The notes beneath the pieces were generated by a model, which was not told the DNA's origin, ran no database searches, and saw only the letters and a list, made by a program, of their open reading frames with translations. Both the position numbers and the translations under genes were made by a program. From Flavobacteriales bacterium (GTDB lineage Bacteria > Bacteroidota > Bacteroidia > Flavobacteriales_F > PHOS-HE28), in the NCBI GenBank assembly GCA_024640205.1, contig JAHEFL010000077.1, forward strand, positions 1-7,202: a stretch of DNA of 7,202 bases, given 5' to 3'. This document shows, in pieces, positions 1-6,921 of the stretch; position 1 is the stretch's first letter; every line of letters starts with the position of its first letter.

Positions 1-37
1 TCTCCGCCTTCCCTTTCTTTTCCTGCGGATCGATCAT
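1..37 (-). CDS. N-terminal fragment of a gene coupled to the cytochrome c (partial, cut by window edge)
   Basis: An ATG at 37-35 overlaps the TGA stop of the cytochrome c gene (36-34) as ATGA. It opens a frame that stays open to the window edge and reads MIDPQEKKGKAE. Just upstream lies a purine-rich stretch, GAGGAAGAAGGA, which would serve well as a ribosome binding site. The visible part is short and strongly charged, with no signal peptide or membrane segment starting at once, so the N-terminus is probably cytoplasmic. The product cannot be identified from 12 residues. The tight coupling suggests that it belongs with the cytochrome c and the four-helix membrane protein upstream, perhaps as another redox or assembly component, but that is inference. 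The frame could still be a chance opening, because 12 codons are weak evidence on their own. Confidence 0.5.
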   Translation of the reverse strand, partial: MIDPQEKKGKAE

Positions 38-360
38 TCCTTCTTCCTCAGGCCCAGGACATGGTCCACTACCGCGCTGATCTCTGCCTTGGTAAGCACG
101 TTCTTGTACGGCGCCATGGCTCCTTTCCCGTTGCTCACCAGAGCCAGGACCTCCTCGCGTGTGAGCGTGGACTGACGCAGGTCCTTTGCTCCGCTGATCC
201 CAAGCCCACCATCCTTTCCGTGGCACAGGGTGCACTGCGTGTTATAGATCTTGTCCCCCTTGGATGGTGCCGCACCGGCCATGTCAGCCGGTGCCGAATT
301 GCCACCGCATGCCAGCATCGCCAACATCACCGTGATCACTCCGATCAGGCTCGTCCTCAT
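34..360 (-). CDS. Small lipoprotein c-type cytochrome (single haem)
   Basis: A 108-residue class I-like cytochrome c that should carry electrons in the periplasm while tethered to a membrane by a lipid. The start at 360 is chosen because its ATG overlaps the TGA of the upstream gene (ATGA). It also gives a proper lipoprotein signal: Arg2, a hydrophobic stretch at 4-17 and a lipobox ending LAC with Cys18. A short Gly/Ala/Pro/Ser linker (about 19-33) leads to the haem domain. The haem motif is CTLCH at 43-47. The likely distal ligand is Met82 in GAMAPYK, followed by a final helix at about 90-104. The order CxxCH, Gly-rich turn, GxMxP and C-terminal helix is typical of small single-haem cytochromes. 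It is coupled to a four-helix membrane protein before it and to a further gene after it. The redox partner is unknown. A longer reading from 411 adds an Arg/Thr-rich tail and destroys the lipoprotein signal, so it was not used. Confidence 0.9.
   Translation of the reverse strand: MRTSLIGVITVMLAMLACGGNSAPADMAGAAPSKGDKIYNTQCTLCHGKDGGLGISGAKDLRQSTLTREEVLALVSNGKGAMAPYKNVLTKAEISAVVDHVLGLRKKE
38..49 (-). promoter_or_regulatory. Purine-rich ribosome binding site for the truncated left-edge gene
   Basis: Read on the minus strand, this is GAGGAAGAAGGA directly before the ATG at 37. It contains GAGG about 8 bases, and AAGGA immediately, upstream of the start. It also encodes the Arg-Lys-Lys-Glu tail of the cytochrome c, so the purine richness may come partly from the codons. 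It stands out because the other starts in this window lack such a sequence. Confidence 0.35.
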
Positions 361-791
361 AGCCATCCGCGTCCGTGTCCGAGTTCGGTGAAGGGCCATG
401 GCGTGGCCCATAGAATCAGCGCAAGGGCGATGAGGTAGAAGATCGCCACGCGCAGTTGTTTGCTGTGGTCATCCTGGGCACGCTTGCTCAGACTCCGGCC
501 CAACGTTACGAGTACCACCGCGATCACCATCATGCCGATGTGCTCGAATTTCCAGAATCGCCCTGCCGTCGTGGTGCTCACATACGCATCTTTCCGCAGA
601 AAATAGAGCACAAGCCCAAGCACCAGTTGCACATGGCTGAATACCACAGCGAATATCGCTGCCTGCCGCTCGCCATTCAGGATCGGTGCCTTGCGGAGCA
701 GTGCGACCAGGTGTGTGATCCCTGCGAAGGCTACGGTGATCACCACCGCATAGCGCATCAGGCTGTGGAAGAATAGGAGCAGGTCGTTCAT
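357..791 (-). CDS. Four-helix membrane protein, 'cytochrome B'-like
   Basis: A 144-residue integral membrane protein with four hydrophobic helices at about 12-32, 44-65, 84-99 and 113-131. Histidines lie in or at the ends of the helices: His9, His27, His53 (FSHVQLVLGL) and His84 (FEHIGMM). This pattern fits haem b binding between helices. The sequence resembles the small Bacteroidota membrane proteins usually annotated as 'cytochrome B'; that is my recollection of the family, not a search result. The ending IPWPF-like segment (ATPWPF, 129-134) also fits. The stop overlaps the start of the lipoprotein cytochrome c by four bases, so the two are probably made together, and electrons could pass from a membrane b haem to the periplasmic c haem. 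No clear Shine-Dalgarno precedes the ATG at 791. Haem binding itself is inferred; the protein could also be a DoxX-like or other small four-helix protein. Confidence 0.72.
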   Translation of the reverse strand: MNDLLLFFHSLMRYAVVITVAFAGITHLVALLRKAPILNGERQAAIFAVVFSHVQLVLGLVLYFLRKDAYVSTTTAGRFWKFEHIGMMVIAVVLVTLGRSLSKRAQDDHSKQLRVAIFYLIALALILWATPWPFTELGHGRGWL

Positions 792-822
792 GGATGAAGG
801 GAGCGGGTCGTCGATGCTGCTG

Positions 823-830
823 CGAAATTA
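823..830 (-). promoter_or_regulatory. Possible Bacteroidota-type -7 box upstream of the four-helix gene
   Basis: The 68-base gap between the antiporter and the four-helix protein has one AT-rich spot. On the minus strand it reads TAATTTCG, one mismatch from the Bacteroidota TAnnTTTG consensus, about 30 bases before the ATG at 791. No TTTG is seen at the expected -33 position. It could give the cytochrome genes their own promoter, but a chance match is quite possible. Confidence 0.2.
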
Positions 831-859
831 GGGACGGAAGGTGGCAGCCCCGACGGACC

Positions 860-2254
860 TCACCATGGGATCACGGTGACCGCCAATGCCAGGAAGAGCA
901 TGCCTACAAGTACCAATACGCCGACCAGTTTCCCGATCCAGCGCAGCCACAGACCGAACGGGATCCCGGCGATGCTCAGCACGCCCATGGTTACGCCGCT
1001 CGTTGGAATGATGAAGTTGCAGAGGCCATCACCCAATTGGTAGGCCAGCACAGCCGCCTGTCGCGGGATGTGGAGCAGGTCGGCCAGGGGTGTCATCACC
1101 GGCATCGTCAGCGCTGCCTGACCGCTGCCACTGGGCACGAAGAAGTTGATCGCGAACTGCACGAACAGCATCACCTGCACGCTCACGGTCGCTGGCAATC
1201 CGCTTACCGCATTGCTCAGGTGGAAAAGCACCGTATCCACAATGTGCCCGTCCTGCATCACCACCAGCACGCTCTTGCTAAGTCCGATGAGGATGGCCGC
1301 AGCCACCATGTCCTTGGCACCGGCAACGAATGCTTTCGCTGCATCGTTCCCGCCCAGGCCACCGATGAGCGCGGCGCCGATCCCCATGGCGATGAACAGC
1401 CCTGCGATCTCCTCGATGTACCAATCCCACAGGTTCACACCGACGATGAGCAGAACGATGCTCGCTGTGAAGAGCAACAGAACAAGTACCCTGCGTCCGG
1501 TCAGTGGGATCTCCTCCAACTCGCCGCTCGTGGTTCCTGTATCCGTGAGACCGTGTAGAATGCTGTGCTCCTTGTTCAGTTCCACCCGTCGTGCATAGCG
1601 TTCCACGAAGAATATGCTGATCGCGGTGAGGAGGAACCACATGATCATGCGGTATTCCCAGCCACTGAAGATGGGGAGCTCGCTGATGCCTTGTGCGATC
1701 CCGACGGTGAACGGATTGAAAGCGGCACCAGCGAATCCTACTCCGGCGCCCACGAAGGGGATCGAGGCACCCACCACGGCATCCCAGCCCATGCTGCGCG
1801 CCAGCGGGATGGTGATCATCAGGAACACCAACACTTCCTCGGCCATGCCGAAGGTGGTGCCGCCGATTGAGAAGGCCGTCATCAGCAACGGGATCACCGC
1901 CCGCTTGTAGGCCGGGTTCTCCCGTGCAGCACGAAGGACGCGGAACAGCAGGGCATCGATGGCGCCCGTGGCATTGAGGACCGCGAAGGCACCGCCGATC
2001 AGCAATACGAAAGCGATGATCATCGCGGCGCTGTGGTCCGTGAAGCCCTTGATGGGTGCCGTGAAGAAGCCGTACCAGGGAACCGGGTCCGCCTCCATGG
2101 TGTGGTAGGTGCCTGGCACCACGATGGTGCGCGTGCCTTCCACGCGTCGTTCGAATTCCCCGGCCGGCACCACCCAGGTGAGGCCCACCGCGAGCAACAG
2201 CACCGCGGCAATGATCAGCAAGGCATCGGGCGTACGATGTGTGGGACGGGCCAT
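860..2254 (-). CDS. YfcC/DcuC-family membrane antiporter
   Basis: A 464-residue inner-membrane transporter of the YfcC type (COG1288, within the DcuC/AbgT-like ion-transporter group). Members are annotated as basic amino acid or C4-dicarboxylate carriers; the real substrate here cannot be read from the sequence. The length is normal for the family and the protein appears complete. Helices include about 11-30 (ending WVVPAGEF), 76-94, 118-133, 141-154, 160-176, 203-217, 255-274, 284-300, 314-333, 358-374 and 441-463. Family hallmarks are GMAEE at 136-140, GAAFNPFTVGIAQG at 176-189 and a second half-repeat FFVPSGSGQAALTMPVMTPL at 371-390. QLGDGLCNFIIPTSG at 406-420 follows. The two SG/NP-containing hairpins are the expected substrate- and ion-binding re-entrant regions. 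It starts 40 bases after the stop of the glycosyltransferase-like gene. No Shine-Dalgarno is visible. The divergent amidohydrolases could supply its substrate, but nothing in the sequence shows this. Confidence 0.88.
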   Translation of the reverse strand: MARPTHRTPDALLIIAAVLLLAVGLTWVVPAGEFERRVEGTRTIVVPGTYHTMEADPVPWYGFFTAPIKGFTDHSAAMIIAFVLLIGGAFAVLNATGAIDALLFRVLRAARENPAYKRAVIPLLMTAFSIGGTTFGMAEEVLVFLMITIPLARSMGWDAVVGASIPFVGAGVGFAGAAFNPFTVGIAQGISELPIFSGWEYRMIMWFLLTAISIFFVERYARRVELNKEHSILHGLTDTGTTSGELEEIPLTGRRVLVLLLFTASIVLLIVGVNLWDWYIEEIAGLFIAMGIGAALIGGLGGNDAAKAFVAGAKDMVAAAILIGLSKSVLVVMQDGHIVDTVLFHLSNAVSGLPATVSVQVMLFVQFAINFFVPSGSGQAALTMPVMTPLADLLHIPRQAAVLAYQLGDGLCNFIIPTSGVTMGVLSIAGIPFGLWLRWIGKLVGVLVLVGMLFLALAVTVIPW

Positions 2255-2293
2255 GGGGAGGAAAGGTAGCTGGAAGAAGATCAGGTATGCGTC

Positions 2294-3772
2294 CTACCGG
2301 GGTGCAGGCTGCTGCCAATGCATCCATAGCCTATGTAGCACGAACGGTGTCATCACCATGGCGAGATGGATCACTGGCAAAGTATAGCGTTCTTCAATGC
2401 CGCGTTGTCCACATGCGAGGTAGGCGACGTAGAACAGTGCAAAGAATGCCGCCGTGCGCAATACCGGTCCGGTGGGCAACAGCAGGGTCACGAGCACGAT
2501 CGCAAAAAGTGTGAGGTGCAGCAACAGGGAACTCCATCGCAGAGTTTCCATCCACCAACGTCCGCGGTAGGTGTGTTGGAACATGTACAGGTTGAGGTTC
2601 GAGTGCACCGTCATCAAGCGCAGGACGCCGAGGGGAGCCACGACCTGGTAGTGGAACCAATGCTCGCTGCGATAACGATCCGTGAAGGCATCGATCCGCC
2701 GCACCAGCTCCTGCTCTTCCGCGATCGGGCCGCGTGCGAAGAGCATCGGGTCTTGCTGGATCGTGGCGTGCGTGACGCACGTGAACCGTTGCCATGATCG
2801 GAACACGTTCTCCAATCCGATCTCCTCGTTCGGGGTCAGGTGGCCTTTCGGTACCGAGGCGGTGAATGCGCGAGCGTAGAGATCCGAGGTATCGCATTCC
2901 AAGGCACTATGAAAAGCGGGTTCCATGATGCTGTGGAACTGATCGCCGCGCAGGCCCCAGCTTTTGCCAAGCTCCCAGAACGCCTTGTGCGTGGGCCGGT
3001 ACACCGAACCCGCTTCGGGGAGGTATACCGGATGCAGGGAAAGCCATCCACCGTAGCGCTGCATGTTCATTCCCCACCACAGCAGGGTGGGTAGCGCCAC
3101 CAATAGCCCGACCTGGCCCAAGCGCTTCCAAGGCAAATTTCCCTGCTCACGGACGGCTATTGCCACGAGCAAGGGTATGCCCACCCATGCGAGGACCGGT
3201 CGCGTCAAGATCAGCAAGGACCACCACGCGGCCCCTGCGATCAGCGGTCCACGCTTGCCCTCCTTCGCATGGAGCAACGCATTGCAGAGAACCAGTACCG
3301 ACAACGCGGGTGTCACCGCTTCAGTAAGCGTGTAGAACAGGAAGCCATGGAACATGGGCATGGCGATGTACACCGCTGCGACCGCCCAGCGGATCGGTGC
3401 CTGGATGCCATGTGCGACCATCACCTGCCAGAACAGCAACAGCGCGGCACCGAAGAGCAGCACATGCACCATGCGCAATGCGGCCAGCGCGCTTTGTTCC
3501 GGAAGCACGGTACGCAGTGTCAGGTACCAGAGCCCGTATCCGGGGCTGCGGAATTCCGCCTTCAATGCGCGTCCGGTGGGTGGCCCGATACCCAGGGCAC
3601 CGAGCAGGTCGTCCATCGGCGCGAGGTAGGAGACATCGTCCGCGGTGGCCACCGTGCGATCCAGTCGGAGCAGCTGATCCGCCTTGCCACTTTCGCGGAT
3701 CACGTCCAGGTTCCACGCGTTCCAGGCATACGGGAGTGTGAACGCAAGGAGGAGCAGGAGGGTGCGCTGCAT
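2294..3772 (-). CDS. GT-C / ArnT-PMT-like membrane glycosyltransferase family protein
   Basis: A 492-residue polytopic membrane protein with the layout of GT-C glycosyltransferases (GT39/ArnT-like). These enzymes transfer a sugar from a polyprenyl-phosphate donor outside the inner membrane. After a first helix (3-18), the loop carries an acidic motif, TADDVSYLAPMDDLL (43-57), matching the catalytic DE/DD-x-x-Y motif of the class. RSPGYGLWYLTLR (75-87) follows, like the usual R-x-PGYP segment. Further helices lie at about 101-118, 126-149, 152-167, 177-207 and 219-234. They contain TEAVTP (150-155) and LTRP (189-192), both typical of the family. A soluble stretch at about 240-380 holds Cys293 and Cys332, possibly a disulfide. 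Helices at 411-433, 437-454 and 463-482 close the protein, with ERYTLPVIHL (461-470) like the family's RY-x-LP ending. The start at 3772 puts the first helix at the N-terminus. ATGs at 3799 and 3814 are possible, but they crowd the divergent gene. Donor and acceptor are unknown. Confidence 0.72.
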   Translation of the reverse strand: MQRTLLLLLAFTLPYAWNAWNLDVIRESGKADQLLRLDRTVATADDVSYLAPMDDLLGALGIGPPTGRALKAEFRSPGYGLWYLTLRTVLPEQSALAALRMVHVLLFGAALLLFWQVMVAHGIQAPIRWAVAAVYIAMPMFHGFLFYTLTEAVTPALSVLVLCNALLHAKEGKRGPLIAGAAWWSLLILTRPVLAWVGIPLLVAIAVREQGNLPWKRLGQVGLLVALPTLLWWGMNMQRYGGWLSLHPVYLPEAGSVYRPTHKAFWELGKSWGLRGDQFHSIMEPAFHSALECDTSDLYARAFTASVPKGHLTPNEEIGLENVFRSWQRFTCVTHATIQQDPMLFARGPIAEEQELVRRIDAFTDRYRSEHWFHYQVVAPLGVLRLMTVHSNLNLYMFQHTYRGRWWMETLRWSSLLLHLTLFAIVLVTLLLPTGPVLRTAAFFALFYVAYLACGQRGIEERYTLPVIHLAMVMTPFVLHRLWMHWQQPAPR

Positions 3773-3873
3773 GATGGTAGGAGCAAGGTAGAGGTCCATC
3801 GGTGGATGTGTCACTATGGGCCTTAGTTCTACTTCCGGATCAAAGGAGGCGTCGGGCTACTTTTACACCCTCC
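3773..3873. promoter_or_regulatory. Divergent intergenic region between the glycosyltransferase and amidohydrolase genes
   Basis: About 100 bases separate the two divergent starts, so promoters for both directions should lie here. The region is more AT-rich than its flanks around 3824-3870. No operator palindrome or riboswitch-like structure was found. The open frames of both neighbours extend into this region, to 3814 leftward and 3802 rightward. If both long starts were used, the genes would overlap head to head, which favours the shorter starts chosen here. Confidence 0.55.
3858..3865 (+). promoter_or_regulatory. Possible -7 box for the tandem amidohydrolase gene
   Basis: TACTTTTA matches the Bacteroidota TAnnTTTG element except for the last base and sits in the most T-rich part of the divergent region. 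It is only about 9 bases from the ATG at 3874. If it is real, the transcript would be leaderless or nearly so, which agrees with the absence of a usable Shine-Dalgarno near that ATG. No TTTG is seen about 20 bases upstream, so the support is weak. Confidence 0.2.
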
Positions 3874-6800
3874 ATGCGCACGCGGCTTCTCCTCCTGGTG
3901 TTACCGGCCTTCCTGTGCCGTGTGGGCGCGCAGACCATCACTCCATCCGTGCATGTGCAGGATGCCGCGCCTTCACTCGTGGCCTTCACCAATGCCGTGC
4001 TGCATGTGGATGCCCGCACGAGCCTGACCGGGGCCACGCTCATAGTGCGCAACGGCAAGGTGTTGGAGGCTGGACAGAAGGTGACAATACCCCCGGGTGC
4101 AGTGATCCGCGATCTGGGAGGGAAGCACATCTGGCCTTCCTTGATCGACCCGTACAGTGATCTGGGTCTGCCTGCCAGCAGTGCCGAGGAGCGGAAGGCG
4201 GAGCGCGAAGTGGCGCGGCATTGGAATGGTGCCCTGCGGCCCGATGCGCATGCCGATCAGTTGTTGAACGTGGACCCGAAGCAGAGCGCCACATGGCGCG
4301 AACAAGGCTTTGGAACGGTCTTCACGCATCGCATGGATGGCATCGCCCGCGGGACTTCCGCAGCGTTGATGCTCAGTGACGAGGCGATCCGTGCCAGCGT
4401 GTTGCAAGCCGATATCGCAGCTCATTTCAGCCTGCGCAAGGGCAGCTCACAGGATGCCTTTCCCGGATCGCAGATGGGTTCCATCGCACTCATCCGGCAA
4501 GCCATTCTCGATGCGCGATGGTATGTCACACAGACGCGTCCGGCGGAGAGCGATGCCGTGCTCCGCATCCTGGCCGACCAACTGCTCGGCCGCTTGGTGG
4601 TGGAAGCATCCGACCGCAATGAAGTGCTGCGCTGGGCATCGATCCTGGAGGAATTCCGGTTACCGGGGATCATCAAAGGCGACGGCGATGAATACGCGCG
4701 GCTTGCAGAGATCAAGGCCACCGGTATGCCGTTGATCGTGCCGCTCGCATTTCCTGAGGGCTACGATGTGGACGACCCCTACGACGCGCAGGAGCTGAGC
4801 TATGCGCGGATGAAGCACTGGGAAATGGCACCCTACAACGCTATGATGTTGGACACGGCCCACGTGCTCTTCGCGCTCACCACGCACGGTCGCAAGGACC
4901 TGAAGGATCTATGGAAGGACCTGCGGAAACTGGTGGCCTGTGGCCTGGACAGTGCCCGGGCCATCGAGTTGCTCACCGTGGAGCCGGCCCGGCTCTTCGG
5001 ATTGGATGATCGCTTGGGTGCGTTACGCGCTGGTATGGTGGCGAACTTCCTCATCACCTCGGAGCATCTGCTGGCGGAGAAGAACATCCTCCATGAGAAC
5101 TGGGTGAACGGAAAACGCTTCGTGCTGCAGGACATGGATGTGCCGGACCTGAAGGGTACGTACGACCTGAACCTGGCGGCGGAGATCTGGACGATGAAGA
5201 TCAGTGGCGAGGGCAAGGAAGTGGAGGTGAAGGTGCGTCCTATCGCCGACCCCGACAGCTTGAGCGTGAAGGCCCGCTTCGAGCGACAGGGCCCCGTGAT
5301 CAGTTTGAGCTTCGCGCCGAAGGATAAGCCCCAGGAGATCATCCGACTGAACGGGACCATCCATGCAAAGGGTGGCCTGTGGGACGGACAAGGGCAGCGA
5401 CCCGGCGGGCAGTGGTTCGCGTGGAGCGCGTTGCGCAAGGCCGACAAGAAGAACGACCCCAAGGAGGTAGCCAAGCGCGATAGTGTGTTGAACCTTCCGC
5501 TTGGACCGATCCCGCATCCGCTTGTCGGTTATGGGTGGTCAGTAGCACCACAGCAGGAGACTGTGGTGTTCCGCGATGTCACCGTATGGACCAACGGACC
5601 GCAAGGCATCCTGCGCAATAACGATGTCCTCATCCACAAGGGAAAGATCCATGCGGTGGGGCACGGCATGGAGGTGGGTGCACTATTCCCTGGAAAGAAC
5701 AAACCACCCTACTCGGAGATCCACGCGAGCGGCAAGCACCTCACCTGCGGCATTGTGGATGAGCATTCGCATATCGCCATACAGGGAGGCGTGAATGAAG
5801 GTTCACAGTTCATCAGCGCGGAGGTGCGCATCGGCGACGTCATCAACCCGGACGACGTCAACATCTACCGCGACCTCGCCGGTGGTGTCACCACCATCCA
5901 GCAATTGCACGGCAGTGCGAACCCCATCGGTGGGCAGAGCGCGATCACCAAGTTGCGGTGGGGACAGAGTGCGGACAGTATGCAGCTGAAGGATGCCCCG
6001 GGTCGCATCAAGTTCGCGCTGGGAGAGAACGTGAAACGTCCTGGCCAGCGTGGGCGCTTCCCCGGTTCGCGGATGGGGGTGGAACAGGTGTACTACGAGG
6101 CTTTCCATCGCGCCGCGGAATATGACCGGCAGTGGAATGCCTGGCAGGCCATGAAGCCGAAGGAACGCGAGCGGAGCGGACCGCCGCGCCGTGACCTGGA
6201 GCTTGATGCGTTGGCGGAGATCCTACGGGAGGAGCGCTTCATCTCGTGCCACAGCTATGTGCAGGGCGAGATAGACATGCTGATGCACGTGGCGGACAGC
6301 ATGGGCTTCACGGTGAACACGTTCACGCACATCCTGGAGGGCTACAAAGTGGCCGCCAAGATGAAGGAGCATGGCGCCAGCGGAAGCACCTTCAGCGATT
6401 GGTGGGCCTACAAGTTCGAGGTGTATGATGCCATACCGTACAACGCCGCGCTGATGCATGCCCATGGCGTGAACACCGGCATCAACAGCGATGATGCGGA
6501 GATGAGCCGACGCCTGAACCAGGAGGCCGCGAAGACCGTGAAGTACGGCGGCGTGAGCGAGGAGGAAGCCTGGAAGATGGTGACCCTGAACCCAGCGAAG
6601 ATGCTGAAGCTGGACCATCGTATCGGTAGCGCTCAGGCAGGCAAGGATGCGGACATCGTGCTTTGGAACGACAACCCCTTGAGCATCCGTGCGAAGGTGG
6701 AGCGGACCTATGTGGATGGTGTCCTGTACTACGATCTTGAACAGGATATCGCCCAGCGCCGATGGATCGCTGCCGAGCGTGACCGCTTGGTGCGCGCCAT

Positions 6801-6921
6801 GATCGCGGCGAAGGCGGGAGGAGCGCCCACGCGGAAGGCGCAACGCGATCATCAGCATCTGTGGCATTGCGATGATATCGGTACGGAAGAGGAACAACAA
6901 CACGCGAACGATGTGGATTAG
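3874..6921 (+). CDS. Secreted tandem amidohydrolase: inactive N-terminal unit fused to an intact C-terminal unit
   Basis: A 1015-residue exported protein of the amidohydrolase superfamily (imidazolonepropionase-related branch). The ATG at 3874 gives a clear signal peptide: Arg2/Arg4, a Leu-rich core, and VGA/Q with cleavage after residue 19. A first amidohydrolase unit spans about 25-425. It keeps the composite-domain strands (ARTSLTGATLIVRNGKVLEA) and the end segment LFGLDDRLGALRAGMVANF. However, the HxH metal site is replaced (LIDPYSD, 90-96) and the usual late Asp region reads ALTTHG (334-339), so it is probably catalytically dead. A beta-rich linker (about 427-540) follows. The second unit (about 560-980) has HSH at 631-633, Lys721 as a possible carboxylated ligand, His793, His819 and Asp873 (INSDD), which is a full metal set. 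It ends in ADIVLWNDNPLS and a His/Cys/Asp-rich tail. The substrate is unknown; hydrolysis of a cyclic amide or similar bond in the periplasm is the family-level expectation. A second amidohydrolase gene follows directly. Confidence 0.88.
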   Translation: MRTRLLLLVLPAFLCRVGAQTITPSVHVQDAAPSLVAFTNAVLHVDARTSLTGATLIVRNGKVLEAGQKVTIPPGAVIRDLGGKHIWPSLIDPYSDLGLPASSAEERKAEREVARHWNGALRPDAHADQLLNVDPKQSATWREQGFGTVFTHRMDGIARGTSAALMLSDEAIRASVLQADIAAHFSLRKGSSQDAFPGSQMGSIALIRQAILDARWYVTQTRPAESDAVLRILADQLLGRLVVEASDRNEVLRWASILEEFRLPGIIKGDGDEYARLAEIKATGMPLIVPLAFPEGYDVDDPYDAQELSYARMKHWEMAPYNAMMLDTAHVLFALTTHGRKDLKDLWKDLRKLVACGLDSARAIELLTVEPARLFGLDDRLGALRAGMVANFLITSEHLLAEKNILHENWVNGKRFVLQDMDVPDLKGTYDLNLAAEIWTMKISGEGKEVEVKVRPIADPDSLSVKARFERQGPVISLSFAPKDKPQEIIRLNGTIHAKGGLWDGQGQRPGGQWFAWSALRKADKKNDPKEVAKRDSVLNLPLGPIPHPLVGYGWSVAPQQETVVFRDVTVWTNGPQGILRNNDVLIHKGKIHAVGHGMEVGALFPGKNKPPYSEIHASGKHLTCGIVDEHSHIAIQGGVNEGSQFISAEVRIGDVINPDDVNIYRDLAGGVTTIQQLHGSANPIGGQSAITKLRWGQSADSMQLKDAPGRIKFALGENVKRPGQRGRFPGSRMGVEQVYYEAFHRAAEYDRQWNAWQAMKPKERERSGPPRRDLELDALAEILREERFISCHSYVQGEIDMLMHVADSMGFTVNTFTHILEGYKVAAKMKEHGASGSTFSDWWAYKFEVYDAIPYNAALMHAHGVNTGINSDDAEMSRRLNQEAAKTVKYGGVSEEEAWKMVTLNPAKMLKLDHRIGSAQAGKDADIVLWNDNPLSIRAKVERTYVDGVLYYDLEQDIAQRRWIAAERDRLVRAMIAAKAGGAPTRKAQRDHQHLWHCDDIGTEEEQQHANDVD

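Noticed and set aside
361..411. Longer start (ATG at 411) for the cytochrome c, adding an Arg-Thr repeat-like N-terminus
   Set aside because: The extra 17 codons lie within the end of the upstream gene, place Arg/Thr repeats before a good lipoprotein signal, and ignore the ATGA overlap at 357-360.
794..1558. 254-codon plus-strand open frame opposite the antiporter
   Set aside because: The product is rich in His, Gln, Asp and Arg with no domain. The opposite strand encodes a full-length YfcC-type transporter with all family motifs.
2255..2298. Possible terminator between the glycosyltransferase-like gene and the antiporter
   Set aside because: Only a four-base GGTA/TACC stem around 2284-2298 is visible, with no T-run, so it does not support a terminator.
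1278..2327. 349-codon minus-strand frame overlapping the antiporter in another frame
   Set aside because: The translation is a His/Arg/Gly-rich shadow with no hydrophobic segments. The overlapping frame is the conserved transporter.
3269..3826. 185-codon plus-strand frame opposite the glycosyltransferase-like gene
   Set aside because: It has Gln/Glu/His-rich shadow composition and is antisense to a membrane protein with GT-C motifs.
3802..3873. Upstream start (ATG at 3802) for the tandem amidohydrolase
   Set aside because: It would add 24 residues with four consecutive arginines before an already complete signal peptide and would run into the divergent gene's upstream region.
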